A DNA stretch of 64,000 nucleotides from Lachnospiraceae bacterium. Its GTDB lineage: Bacteria; Bacillota; Clostridia; Lachnospirales; Lachnospiraceae. The translations under genes were made by a program, and so were the position numbers. The stretch lies in the NCBI GenBank assembly GCA_029219245.1, contig JAQXTA010000015.1, positions 62,001-126,000 on the forward strand. The letters run 5' to 3'. Of this stretch, positions 17,091 through 25,715 are shown piece by piece (the first letter of the stretch is position 1; each line of letters opens with the position of its first letter). The notes under the pieces are model-generated. The model had not been told where the DNA came from, ran no database searches, and saw only the letters and a program-made list of their open reading frames with translations.

Positions 17091-18203
17091 TTAAACCTTG
17101 CCTTTCAGATGATATACAAAGGCAAGTACTTCCGCTACTGCCTGGTATAATTCCGGTGGCACAATGCCTCCCACATCCACATTTGCATACAACATTCTGG
17201 CAAGCGGCTTATTTTCTACGATTTCAATATTATTCTCTTTTGCTGTTTCCTTAATTTTCTGTGCCAGATAATCCGCACCCTTTGCCACGACATAAGGCGC
17301 ATCATAAAGCTCCGGATCATATTTAATGGCTACCGCGTAATGCGTCGGGTTGGTAATAACCACATCTGCCTCCGGCAGCTTCTGCATCATACGCCTTCTG
17401 GAAGCCTCCTGCATCCTTGCTCTCTGCTTGCTTTTAATCTGCGGATCACCTTCCTGATTTTTATATTCATCTTTGACTTCCTGCTTGGTCATCTTCATGT
17501 CTTTTTTGAATTTCATTTTCTGATAAACAAAATCCGCAGCCGCAATCAACATATAGAAAACACATATCCGTAACCCCAGATTGACAACCAGATCTCCTAT
17601 CTGTGCAATCGCCTGCTTCAAAGACAGATCATATAACAGGAAAATACTGGGAGCATTCTTACTTAAATATGAATATACAGCATAAACAATAATGGCTATC
17701 TTCGCAATCGCTTTGACCAGTTCCATCAACGAATTGGCAGAAAAAATTCTCTTAAAGCCATTTACCGGATTCAGTTTGCTGAACTTCGGCTGTAACGGCT
17801 TGCCTGTCGGTTTCCACTTTACCTGTATTACATCACATAGAAATGCAATCAGAAAACCTATCAGAAGTACCGGTGCAATCATCATAAAAAGGCGAAGTAT
17901 TGTCTGAAAAAAAATAGCATTCAAAGTTGCTTCCGGCAAAAAACCATCATACATTTTAATGTATTCCGGAATCTGGGAATACAGATTACGGAAAATTCCC
18001 ACAAAAGATTCTCCCGCATAGCCTGTCCAAACCTTTAGAATAACAAAAACCGCCAGCAGTTCACAGGCATTGGCTATTTCCTTACTTTTGGCAACCTGTC
18101 CTTCTTTTCTGGCATCCTCTAATTTCTTGGAAGTGGGTTCTTCGGTCTTCTCACCACCGGGGCCATCTTTGGCAAAAAACTGGAGATTATATTCTAAAAT
18201 CAC
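17091..18203 (-). CDS. flhB: Flagellar export protein and substrate-specificity switch FlhB
   Basis: FlhB has four membrane segments and a cytoplasmic domain that self-cleaves at Asn-Pro, changing export from rod/hook to filament proteins. The cleavage motif is intact in VVITNPTHYAVAIKY. The 370-residue protein begins with a short extension before the typical GEKTEEPTSKKLEDARKEGQ. The start is a GTG overlapping the fliR stop (GTGA) with GGAGGGG upstream. Confidence 0.97.
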   Translation of the reverse strand: MILEYNLQFFAKDGPGGEKTEEPTSKKLEDARKEGQVAKSKEIANACELLAVFVILKVWTGYAGESFVGIFRNLYSQIPEYIKMYDGFLPEATLNAIFFQTILRLFMMIAPVLLIGFLIAFLCDVIQVKWKPTGKPLQPKFSKLNPVNGFKRIFSANSLMELVKAIAKIAIIVYAVYSYLSKNAPSIFLLYDLSLKQAIAQIGDLVVNLGLRICVFYMLIAAADFVYQKMKFKKDMKMTKQEVKDEYKNQEGDPQIKSKQRARMQEASRRRMMQKLPEADVVITNPTHYAVAIKYDPELYDAPYVVAKGADYLAQKIKETAKENNIEIVENKPLARMLYANVDVGGIVPPELYQAVAEVLAFVYHLKGKV

Positions 18204-18979
18204 ATCATCCCCTCCACAAAGGACACTATCATTCTTTTCATCTCATCAAAAACGAACTGCGCCGCTCCCGGCAACATACGAACCGTAAGGAACATAACAG
18301 ACAAACCAACTAATACCTTCATCTGCATACCAACCGCAAACATATTCATCTGCGGGGATACCTTGGCCAGTACACCAAGCGTACAGTTGAGTAACAGCAT
18401 AACACAGAAAATCGGGAGACAAATCCGAAAACCGATTGTAATATAATCCCCCATAAAGCGAATCATCGACTCCAATAAGGCATCTGTCTTAAAAACAGCA
18501 CCGTTAATTGGTATGAGGGTAAACGTATCGATAAGTGCCTGCAACAGATAACGGTACATCCCGGTAACAATCATATATAAGGTAAACATATATTGATAAA
18601 ACACACCACTAAAAGTCGCCTGTTGCCTGGTTGCCGGGTCCATCAAAGAAACCATGGACAAACCTACTTCCATATCAGCAATACTTCCCGCAAAAGCAGC
18701 AACTGTCGTACAAAGCTGGGCTCCCCAGCCAATCAGAAAACCTGTCAATGCTTCCTTCATTACAATAATTGCATACTCCAGAATTGTATTATAAACAACT
18801 TCATTGCGTTCTACCGATAAAAACAACAAATAGGAAAGAAATACACTAAGCCCTATCCTTACCTGACGTGGTACATTATTCATACTGAAAAACGGTGCCA
18901 CAAAAATAAAACAGGATACACGTACCAGTATCAATAAAAAATATTCTAAATCTGCATAAGTAAAAGAGATATCTATCAT
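18200..18979 (-). CDS. fliR: Flagellar export gate protein FliR
   Basis: FliR forms the export gate channel with FliP and FliQ. The 259 residues are largely hydrophobic with about six membrane segments. Conserved stretches include LLILVRVSCFIFVAPFF at the N-terminus and MSLMDPATRQQATFSG mid-protein. It starts four bases after fliQ and overlaps flhB by four bases. Confidence 0.95.
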   Translation of the reverse strand: MIDISFTYADLEYFLLILVRVSCFIFVAPFFSMNNVPRQVRIGLSVFLSYLLFLSVERNEVVYNTILEYAIIVMKEALTGFLIGWGAQLCTTVAAFAGSIADMEVGLSMVSLMDPATRQQATFSGVFYQYMFTLYMIVTGMYRYLLQALIDTFTLIPINGAVFKTDALLESMIRFMGDYITIGFRICLPIFCVMLLLNCTLGVLAKVSPQMNMFAVGMQMKVLVGLSVMFLTVRMLPGAAQFVFDEMKRMIVSFVEGMM

Positions 18980-18983
18980 GCCA

Positions 18984-19253
18984 TTACCTGATATATAAGC
19001 TAAAATCTGACCACAAATTTATCATATATTCTACCATATTATTGAGCATCCAATGTCCCAATACAATCAATGCCAGAAAGATAGAAAGAATTTTGGGTAC
19101 AAAAGTAAGTGTCTGTTCCTGAATGGATGTTACCGTCTGAAAGATACTGACGATAAGACCTACTATCAGGGAAACTAAGAGCACAGGTGCTGCACACTTA
19201 ATAATGGTAAACAGAGCGCTTGAAGCAATCGCAGTCACGTCATCTATAGTCAT
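18984..19253 (-). CDS. fliQ: Flagellar export gate protein FliQ
   Basis: FliQ is a small two-helix membrane protein of the export gate. From the ATG at 19253 it is 89 residues, the usual family length. It carries two membrane segments and the conserved LIVGLIVSIFQTVTSIQEQT followed by FVPKI. A GTG nine bases upstream is too close to the ribosome site, so I prefer the ATG. Confidence 0.95.
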   Translation of the reverse strand: MTIDDVTAIASSALFTIIKCAAPVLLVSLIVGLIVSIFQTVTSIQEQTLTFVPKILSIFLALIVLGHWMLNNMVEYMINLWSDFSLYIR

Positions 19254-19295
19254 ACTTCCCACTCCCTTCTTCCTTTTGTCTTTTACACTACTATA

Positions 19296-20171
19296 CTAAT
19301 AAAATGTTTTTACAAGATTACCGATTACCAGATACCATCCATCTGCAAGAACAAAGAGCAGAATTTTAAACGGCATGGATATGGTCGTTGGCGGAAGCAT
19401 CATCATACCCATACTCATCAAAGTAGAAGCCACCACCATATCAATTACAATAAATGGTATATATATAAGGAAACCGATGATAAAAGCTGTTCGTAGTTCA
19501 CTGATAATAAAGCTCGGAACCAAAACACTCATCGGAATATCTTCCAGTTCACCGCTCCACTCTGTCCGGTTAATCTCCATAAAAAGAGTTACGTCCTTTT
19601 TCTGTGTCTGACTGTACATAAACTCTCTGATAGGCACCAATGCTTCTTCCAATGCCTCTTCCTGCGTCAGTTCCCCTGCCTCAAACGGAACGACCGCTTC
19701 CGTATAAATGGTCGAAAGGGTCGGCTGCATAATAAAGAAAGTCAGGAACAATGCCAATCCGATTAACACGTTATTTGGTGGCGCTGTCTGCGTATTTAAT
19801 GCTGCCCTCGTAAAATGCAGAACAATAATAATTCTGGTAAACGAGGTTAACATAATAATCAATGACGGTGCAATAGCAATTAAAGTAAGGGTAATCAGAA
19901 TTCTTAATGCACCATTCAAATTACCGTTACCATCGTTATATGTAACCGTCACCGTATTTGCTATATTCAATTCCTTGAGATCATCCTCAGACTGTGCAGT
20001 CCCCGGATTCTCCACATTGGTTCTCTCATCTGATGTTCCGGTCAGGTTCGATTCCACATAAGGACTTCCCGTTGCATAAGCAACTTCTTTCCTGCTGATA
20101 CACAATATGCCTGCCAGAAGCAGCAGGCATATAATTTTCTTAATATAATGTCCGGAAAAAAATTTCTTCAT
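19296..20171 (-). CDS. fliP: Flagellar export gate protein FliP
   Basis: FliP is the core pentamer of the export gate. The 291 residues start with a signal peptide (about 1-33), then a short exported stretch and four membrane segments. The family blocks LTLIAIAPSLIIMLTSFTRI, NVLIGLALFLTFF and MMMLPPTTISMPFKILLFVL are clear. The protein ends DGWYLVIGNLVKTFY. It lies between fliO and fliQ in standard order. Confidence 0.96.
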   Translation of the reverse strand: MKKFFSGHYIKKIICLLLLAGILCISRKEVAYATGSPYVESNLTGTSDERTNVENPGTAQSEDDLKELNIANTVTVTYNDGNGNLNGALRILITLTLIAIAPSLIIMLTSFTRIIIVLHFTRAALNTQTAPPNNVLIGLALFLTFFIMQPTLSTIYTEAVVPFEAGELTQEEALEEALVPIREFMYSQTQKKDVTLFMEINRTEWSGELEDIPMSVLVPSFIISELRTAFIIGFLIYIPFIVIDMVVASTLMSMGMMMLPPTTISMPFKILLFVLADGWYLVIGNLVKTFY

Positions 20172-20180
20172 CTTTATCGC

Positions 20181-20570
20181 CTACTCACTTTTCTTTCGGT
20201 CTTCTTCTTTTTCCAGGAAATTCTTTTGTTGCATTTTTTCAAGCAGTTCCTTAAAACTGTGGTTCTGCTCTTTTCCACCACTTGAAAGCAACAATTGGTC
20301 TTCCGGAATCTCTGTTAACATCGTAACAGAATCCTTCCCAACTGCTACTGCCAAATATTTCTTTCCAACGCGAACAATCTGAATATACTTGTTATTCGCC
20401 AATCGAAAAGATTCCATTATTTCCACATTGGCATTAAGACCTCTGCCTTTCTGATATCCCGCAATCCACCTGGAAGTAAAATATGTAATTGCAAGGACAA
20501 AGACAAAGATAATCAGTACCGTAATAAACTGCACATAGGAATCTATACTGTTTGATAGACTCAGTATCAT
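20181..20570 (-). CDS. fliO: Flagellar biosynthesis protein FliO (FliZ-type)
   Basis: FliO is a small accessory membrane protein that helps the FliP-FliR complex assemble. The 129 residues have one membrane segment (about 14-33) and a cytoplasmic SH3-like part with NKYIQIVRVGKKYLAVAVG. It starts directly after the cheY stop codon and is followed by fliP. Confidence 0.9.
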   Translation of the reverse strand: MILSLSNSIDSYVQFITVLIIFVFVLAITYFTSRWIAGYQKGRGLNANVEIMESFRLANNKYIQIVRVGKKYLAVAVGKDSVTMLTEIPEDQLLLSSGGKEQNHSFKELLEKMQQKNFLEKEEDRKKSE

Positions 20571-20933
20571 TTATCCCACTACTTTCTTAACCGCTTCCAA
20601 AACACGATCTGCCTGGAATGGTTTAACAATAAAGTCCTTAGCACCAGACTGAATCGATTCAATAACCATCGCCTGCTGTCCCATAGCAGAACACATAATA
20701 ACCATTGCGCCCGGATCAGCCGCTTTAATTTTTTTCAGTGCCTGAATGCCATCCATTTCCGGCATGGTAATATCCATCAGGACAAGATCCGGTTTAATCT
20801 CATTGTACTTTTCGACTGCTTTTACACCGTTTTCAGCTTCCCCTGCAACGTTATAACCATTTTTTGTTAAGATATCCTTAATCATCATACGCATGAACGC
20901 TGCATCATCACATACTAAAATATTTTTTGCCAT
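20571..20933 (-). CDS. cheY: Chemotaxis response regulator CheY
   Basis: Phospho-CheY binds the flagellar switch. The single 120-residue receiver domain has the acidic pair D9/D10 (VCDDAAFMR), the phospho-acceptor Asp in LVLMDITMPEMDG, and the switch and Lys residues in MCSAMG and FIVKPFQ. As in B. subtilis, it lies between fliY and fliO, not with the other che genes. Confidence 0.96.
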   Translation of the reverse strand: MAKNILVCDDAAFMRMMIKDILTKNGYNVAGEAENGVKAVEKYNEIKPDLVLMDITMPEMDGIQALKKIKAADPGAMVIMCSAMGQQAMVIESIQSGAKDFIVKPFQADRVLEAVKKVVG

Positions 20934-20960
20934 TCTCTCTTCTCCTATTACTATTACATA

Positions 20961-22223
20961 TTATTTAATAATTTCGGTTACTCGAACACCAAAGCTTTCT
21001 TCGATTACAACTACTTCACCCTTTGCTACAAACTTACCGTTTACCAACACATCAATCGGTTCGCCGGCAATTTTATCCAGTTCAATAATAGTTCCGGGTG
21101 CAAAGTCCAGAATATCGGAAATAGATTTCGTGGTTCTTCCAAGTTCTACCGTAACTTCCAATGGTACATCCTTGATTAAACCAATATTTTCCTGACTTTG
21201 GACTGCATTATAGTCATTGGAAAAACTTTGGAACTGTGCAGGCTGAATATTCATATTCGGCATCATCTGCGGCATACCCATCTGTGGCATCATGCCCATA
21301 TTCATCTGCGGCATGCCCATCTGTGGCATCATACCCATATTCATCTGACTCATATCCATCTGCGGCATGCCCATATTCATTTGTCCCATGCCCATGTTCA
21401 TTTGTCCCATATCCATCTGCGGTGCTGCCGGTGCAGGTGCGGGAGCCGGTGCAGGTGTCGGAGTCGATGCTGCCGGAGCCGGAGCGGGTGTTTCCTCTCC
21501 CATTGGAGAAGAACCCAGGAAAGTATTACACAATTCTTTTGCAAAATCAATCGGATATAGCTGCATGATAGTAGAATCTACTAAATCATCAATCTCCATA
21601 TGGAATGAGATTTTTACAAAAGTACCTTCCAGGAATTTTGCTATATCACCGCCTGATTTATAAGCAGTCAAATCAACCAGACTTGCTTCCGGCGGGCTGA
21701 TATCAATCATCTTTCCTAACATCGTGGAAAGAGAAGTCGCTGATGAACCCATCATCTGATTCATAGCTTCAGAAATTGCACTTAAATGCAGTTCACCTAA
21801 CTCTCCATCGGTATTACTGCCATCACCACCCATCATCAAGTCGGTGATAACTTTAACATCATGCTCCTTCAATATCATAATATTGGAGCCATCCAGACCA
21901 ACTGTATACTTAATCTGAATAAACACGCATGGCTTCTCGTATTCTTCCAGTACGCTTTCCCAAGTTGCTAATTTTACAATCGGGGTTGTAATATTGACCT
22001 TACGGTTAACAAGTGAATATAAAGTCGTTGCCGAGGAACCCATGCTGATATTGGCTACTTCACCAATGGCATCCTTTTCAATATCCGACAGAAGGCTGTC
22101 ATCTATCTCACTGGCTCCGCCCGATGCAGATGCATCCGTTGATGTGCTTCCACTATCATCACCAGACATATCCACACCACTTAGCAATGCATTTATTTCA
22201 TCTTGTGATAACATTCCATCCAT
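20961..22223 (-). CDS. fliY: Flagellar motor switch phosphatase FliY (FliN-type)
   Basis: FliY is a switch-complex protein that dephosphorylates CheY-P. The 420 residues contain, in order: an N-terminal CheY-binding motif (LSQDEINALLSGV); a CheC-like phosphatase domain with two E..N sites (AIGEVANISMGSSA and AISEAMNQMMGSSA); a long low-complexity linker, first Ala/Pro-rich and then Met/Gln/Gly-rich with near-repeats of PQMNMGM (about 245-330); and a C-terminal FliN (SpoA) domain, VPLEVTVELGRTTKSI. The Met-rich linker is unusual. Confidence 0.95.
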   Translation of the reverse strand: MDGMLSQDEINALLSGVDMSGDDSGSTSTDASASGGASEIDDSLLSDIEKDAIGEVANISMGSSATTLYSLVNRKVNITTPIVKLATWESVLEEYEKPCVFIQIKYTVGLDGSNIMILKEHDVKVITDLMMGGDGSNTDGELGELHLSAISEAMNQMMGSSATSLSTMLGKMIDISPPEASLVDLTAYKSGGDIAKFLEGTFVKISFHMEIDDLVDSTIMQLYPIDFAKELCNTFLGSSPMGEETPAPAPAASTPTPAPAPAPAPAAPQMDMGQMNMGMGQMNMGMPQMDMSQMNMGMMPQMGMPQMNMGMMPQMGMPQMMPNMNIQPAQFQSFSNDYNAVQSQENIGLIKDVPLEVTVELGRTTKSISDILDFAPGTIIELDKIAGEPIDVLVNGKFVAKGEVVVIEESFGVRVTEIIK

Positions 22224-22227
22224 GCTT

Positions 22228-23208
22228 CTATTCCCCCTCTCTGATTACCGACGTTACTCTGACAGCATATTTATCTTTGTTAGAGCCCGGTAAGGCGGTA
22301 AATTTTTTAATATTTCCGACATAAACCTGTAAATCACTGCTTACATCAGTATCCAGGCGTATGATATCGCCAACCTGTAAATTCACAAAATCGCTGACAG
22401 ATACCTGGCTCCTGCCAAGTACCGCTTTTACAGGAACATCGACCCTACGAATCAGCGTTTCAATAGCTTCTTCATAATCCTCCTCATTCTGTTCCTGCAT
22501 ATTTGCATACCAATACTTGGTATTCAATTTGTCCATTACATTTTCTAATGTGAAGAACGGCAGACACACATTCATGAAGCCTTCAACCTCTCCTATCTTC
22601 ATATTCAAGGTAACTAACGCAATCATGTCATTTGGTGCAATAACCTGTGCAAACTGCGAATTGGTCTCAATTCGTTCCATAACCGGATTGATATCCACAA
22701 CATTCTTCCATGGTTCACGCATAAGCTGCATACAGACAACCATCATTTTTTCAATAATAGTCATTTCTATTTCGGAAAACTCCCTGCTCTTTTCAAGCGG
22801 ATCTCCTTGCCCGCCAAGCATCCTGTCTATCATGCAGAATCCAAGGTTTGCTGCCAATTCCACCAAGATGGTTCCGCCAAGCGGCTGGAAGTTAACAATT
22901 CCAAGTATTAACGGATTCGATAACGCATTACTGAATTCGGAAAAAATAACCGTTTCAGAACTTGCTACCGATACCTGTACATTCTTTCTTAAGTATACCG
23001 GAAGATTCGTTGATAATAATCTTCCATAATGTTCGTATATAATTTCCAAAGTACGAAGATGTTCCTTCGAGAATTTCGTAGGTCGCTTAAAATCGTAATT
23101 CTTTACCTGCTTATCCCCGGAATCCTGCATCTGATCCGCATCTAATTCACCACTGCTTAATGCTGCAAGCAGATTATCAATCTCATTTTGAGATAGTACC
23201 TCGCCCAC
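22228..23208 (-). CDS. fliM: Flagellar motor switch protein FliM
   Basis: FliM is the C-ring protein that receives CheY-P. The 326 residues start with the CheY-binding motif LSQNEIDNLLAAL, followed by the CheC-like middle domain (with GGQGDPLEKSREFSEIE) and a C-terminal SpoA domain (VPVKAVLGRSQVSVSDFVNL). It lies four bases upstream of fliY and 39 bases after fliL. Confidence 0.97.
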   Translation of the reverse strand: MGEVLSQNEIDNLLAALSSGELDADQMQDSGDKQVKNYDFKRPTKFSKEHLRTLEIIYEHYGRLLSTNLPVYLRKNVQVSVASSETVIFSEFSNALSNPLILGIVNFQPLGGTILVELAANLGFCMIDRMLGGQGDPLEKSREFSEIEMTIIEKMMVVCMQLMREPWKNVVDINPVMERIETNSQFAQVIAPNDMIALVTLNMKIGEVEGFMNVCLPFFTLENVMDKLNTKYWYANMQEQNEEDYEEAIETLIRRVDVPVKAVLGRSQVSVSDFVNLQVGDIIRLDTDVSSDLQVYVGNIKKFTALPGSNKDKYAVRVTSVIREGE

Positions 23209-23247
23209 GAAACTTCACCTCCCCTGTGATTTTCTGTTCAGAAGGGA

Positions 23248-23766
23248 CTATTGGTACACAATCTCACTGAATGCCACATTAAAGATAAACTCCGAATCAA
23301 ACATCGTCTGGACTTCCTTCAAGATTTCCTGCCGGATCTGCTCCTGATTTGCCATGGCCTCTTCCATTGTATATTTTCCAAATACGGTATTGATTTTGTC
23401 TTTAATCAGACTTTCCTGTGCCGACAAATCTGATCCATATGTTTTATATGCTTTATCATCTGTATTGATTGAAAAAGCAACGGAAAGTAGACAGAAATGA
23501 CTTTTGCCGTCTTCCCCGGTCTTAAGAGGAACTGTCATGGATTCAGAAATATCATAAACCGCAATCTTATCCATCGGAATTGTTGCTATTTCTTCCTCTT
23601 CCCCGCCAGCGGCTGCCAGTTCCAAATCAAGTGCCGTTGCAATGTTGTCTACCAGAGCTGCTGTTTTTCTGGATGCACTTGTTACACTAAACATCATAAT
23701 GGCTGTCAATACAATATTCACCACCAAAAGAGCCAGTATAATTATAGAAATCATATTTTTCTTCAT
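23248..23766 (-). CDS. fliL: Flagellar basal body-associated protein FliL
   Basis: FliL is a single-pass membrane protein near the stator. The 172 residues have an N-terminal membrane segment (about 6-27) and a periplasmic-side domain ending in FDSEFIFNVAFSEIVYQ. The fit is by layout and by its place between motB and fliM; the central sequence is weakly conserved, as usual for FliL. Confidence 0.88.
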   Translation of the reverse strand: MKKNMISIIILALLVVNIVLTAIMMFSVTSASRKTAALVDNIATALDLELAAAGGEEEEIATIPMDKIAVYDISESMTVPLKTGEDGKSHFCLLSVAFSINTDDKAYKTYGSDLSAQESLIKDKINTVFGKYTMEEAMANQEQIRQEILKEVQTMFDSEFIFNVAFSEIVYQ

Positions 23767-23813
23767 TATAACACTTTCTCTCCTTTATTATATTAGTAAG
23801 TGTATAAACTTTC

Positions 23814-24623
23814 TTAATAAGAACTCAAAGAATTGTATATCTTAATTTCAACCCTTCGATTCTTCGTTCTTCCTTCTGCTGTAGAATTATCTGCTACCGG
23901 AACATATTCACCTCGTCCGGTATGCTTTATCTTAGCCGGATCCAGATTCGTCTTCTCCAGAAGATAATTGAATACGGACAAAGCACGTCCTGAACTTAGT
24001 TCATCATTGTTAGAATATTTGGCCCCGGACATCGGTACATTGTCGGTATGACCTTCTATTTCAATACCGCTCTGCGCGTAACGCTCCAATATGACACCCA
24101 CCTGATCCAGTACCGGAAGTGCTTCTTCCTTTAATTGCGTACTTCCGGAATCAAAAAGTAACGAACCTTTCAAAGTAAGCTGTACATACTGTGCTGTGAA
24201 ATCGATGTCGATTTCCTTTCCAAGATTCTGTTCTTCAATTGCTTCTTCTATCTGTTCTGCCAGCTTCTCCGATTCTTCCATCTGCGCCTCTTTGACTTCT
24301 TCCTGCGCTGTTGCCAAATCTTCCGAAACCGTTTCCCCTTCGTCCAGCTTGCCGGTACTGTTTATGTATTCATCCAGTTCATTTAACTGGCTGACACCAT
24401 TGCTAATCAGTATACCATCACCAATTGCGGTGGCTCCGGCCTTGAAAATACTAAATGTCTGATTAAAAGATGCTGCTACCATTTCATATTTTTCCGCATC
24501 AACCGTCGACATGGAAAACAGCAAAACAAAGAAGCAAAGTAACAGGTTCATCAAATCGGCAAAGGTTGACTGCCACGCAGGTGCACCCGGCTTAACTTCA
24601 TCGGGTTTACTCTTCCTAGCCAT
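23814..24623 (-). CDS. motB: Flagellar stator protein MotB
   Basis: MotB anchors the stator to peptidoglycan. The 269 residues have a short cytoplasmic N-terminus, one membrane segment holding the ion-binding Asp (TFADLMNLLLCFFVLLFSM), a plug/linker region (about 60-140) and an OmpA-type peptidoglycan-binding domain with IEGHTDNVPMSG, SSGRALSVFNYLL and NRRVEIKI. It overlaps motA by eight bases. Confidence 0.96.
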   Translation of the reverse strand: MARKSKPDEVKPGAPAWQSTFADLMNLLLCFFVLLFSMSTVDAEKYEMVAASFNQTFSIFKAGATAIGDGILISNGVSQLNELDEYINSTGKLDEGETVSEDLATAQEEVKEAQMEESEKLAEQIEEAIEEQNLGKEIDIDFTAQYVQLTLKGSLLFDSGSTQLKEEALPVLDQVGVILERYAQSGIEIEGHTDNVPMSGAKYSNNDELSSGRALSVFNYLLEKTNLDPAKIKHTGRGEYVPVADNSTAEGRTKNRRVEIKIYNSLSSY

Positions 24624-25413
24624 TCATTTCACCCATACCTTCCTCTGCATTGCTGGTTCTATCCTTCGGTGCTAAGAAGGATTTCAGTTTTTCTTCTATA
24701 ACACGAGGGTTCTCACCTGCCTGAATAGACAGGAGGCCTTCGATTTCTATCTCTTTCATCATCATTTCGTCCGCATTCTTGCTCTTTAACTTACTGGCAA
24801 CCGGAGCACATATCCAGTTGGCAAGCAACGAACCATATAAGGTTGTAATAAGAGCAACTGCCATAGACGGACCGATGGATGACGGATCGTTCATATCCTG
24901 TAACATATTAACAAGACCTATCAGTGTACCAATCATACCCCAAGCAGGGCCCATCGCACCGAGGTCTTCCCAGAAACTGATTTTTGTTTTGTGTCGGTCT
25001 TCCATGCTGACCAACTCTGTTTCCATGATAGCACGAACCAGTTCCGGATCGGTACCATCAACAACCAGTAAAATTCCTTTTTGTAAAAAAGGATCATCAA
25101 TATCCCCTGCTGCCTCTTCCAGAGAAAGCAAACCTTCCTTTCTGGCAACATTGGATAAATCTATAATCTTCTGAATGGTTTCCGGAACATTCATATTGGA
25201 TGTTTTGAAAATCAAAGCGATACTTTTCAAACCACCCAAGAAATTCTCCATTGTATAACTTGCTAAGATACAACAGAATGCACCACCAAACGTAATCAAT
25301 GCAGACGGTCCATGCAGAAATCGAAGGAGAGCTGATATGTCATTTCCGACCAAAATACCGAAAATAACTAAGACTAAACATATGACTAAACCTAAAATTG
25401 ATGCCAAATCCAT
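24616..25413 (-). CDS. motA: Flagellar stator protein MotA
   Basis: MotA forms the ion channel of the stator with MotB. The 265 residues show four membrane segments, the conserved VIDGTDPELVRAIME-like cytoplasmic loop (here VVDGTDPELVRAIMETEL) and GPAWGMIGTLIGLVNML. The ATG at 25413 has a GGGTGAT site; a GTG three codons upstream overlaps that site and is less likely. In B. subtilis motAB lies outside the fla/che operon, while here it sits between flbD and fliL. Confidence 0.96.
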   Translation of the reverse strand: MDLASILGLVICLVLVIFGILVGNDISALLRFLHGPSALITFGGAFCCILASYTMENFLGGLKSIALIFKTSNMNVPETIQKIIDLSNVARKEGLLSLEEAAGDIDDPFLQKGILLVVDGTDPELVRAIMETELVSMEDRHKTKISFWEDLGAMGPAWGMIGTLIGLVNMLQDMNDPSSIGPSMAVALITTLYGSLLANWICAPVASKLKSKNADEMMMKEIEIEGLLSIQAGENPRVIEEKLKSFLAPKDRTSNAEEGMGEMNG

Positions 25414-25433
25414 GAATATCACCCGTTTTTACA

Positions 25434-25619
25434 CTAATCTGCAAAAATATCCTTTCTATACGATTTTACTAAATTTTTCACTTCTTGTCTACTTTCTTTT
25501 ACAATTATTTTCCTACCTGTTGTAAACGAAAGAACCGTATCAGGAGTTTCCTCCACAAGTTCCAGCAAATCAGGATTCACAAGTACTTTAACGCCATTCA
25601 TTTTCGTTACTTCAATCAC
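25434..25619 (-). CDS. flbD: Small flagellar operon protein FlbD (YlzI/SwrD family)
   Basis: This is a 61-65 residue protein of the FlbD/YlzI family; in B. subtilis the homologue SwrD raises motor torque. Visible features are IEVTKMNGVKVLVNPDLLELVEETPD and a basic tail, written here as IEVTKMNGVKVLVN followed by PDLLELVEETPD. The GTG at 25619 gives the family-typical start and has GGTGAT six bases upstream; an ATG at 25631 is the alternative. It follows flgE after an 84-base gap containing a strong hairpin. Confidence 0.88.
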   Translation of the reverse strand: MIEVTKMNGVKVLVNPDLLELVEETPDTVLSFTTGRKIIVKESRQEVKNLVKSYRKDIFAD

Positions 25620-25662
25620 ATCTATCACCATGTCCTTCTTTTCATTTTACCACATAGAAAGC

Positions 25663-25692
25663 AAAAGAGGAACCCGAAAGTTCCTCTTTTTT
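25663..25692 (-). terminator. Hairpin between flgE and flbD (possible partial terminator)
   Basis: A perfect 11-bp stem AAAAGAGGAAC/GTTCCTCTTTT has a six-base loop. In the direction of the operon it is followed by TTTTGC, in the other by TTTTTTATTTT, so the T run is better on the plus strand. Inside an operon it may attenuate transcription or shape mRNA decay. Confidence 0.5.
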
Positions 25693-25715
25693 ATTTTAAG
25701 AACTATTGTCAAGCA

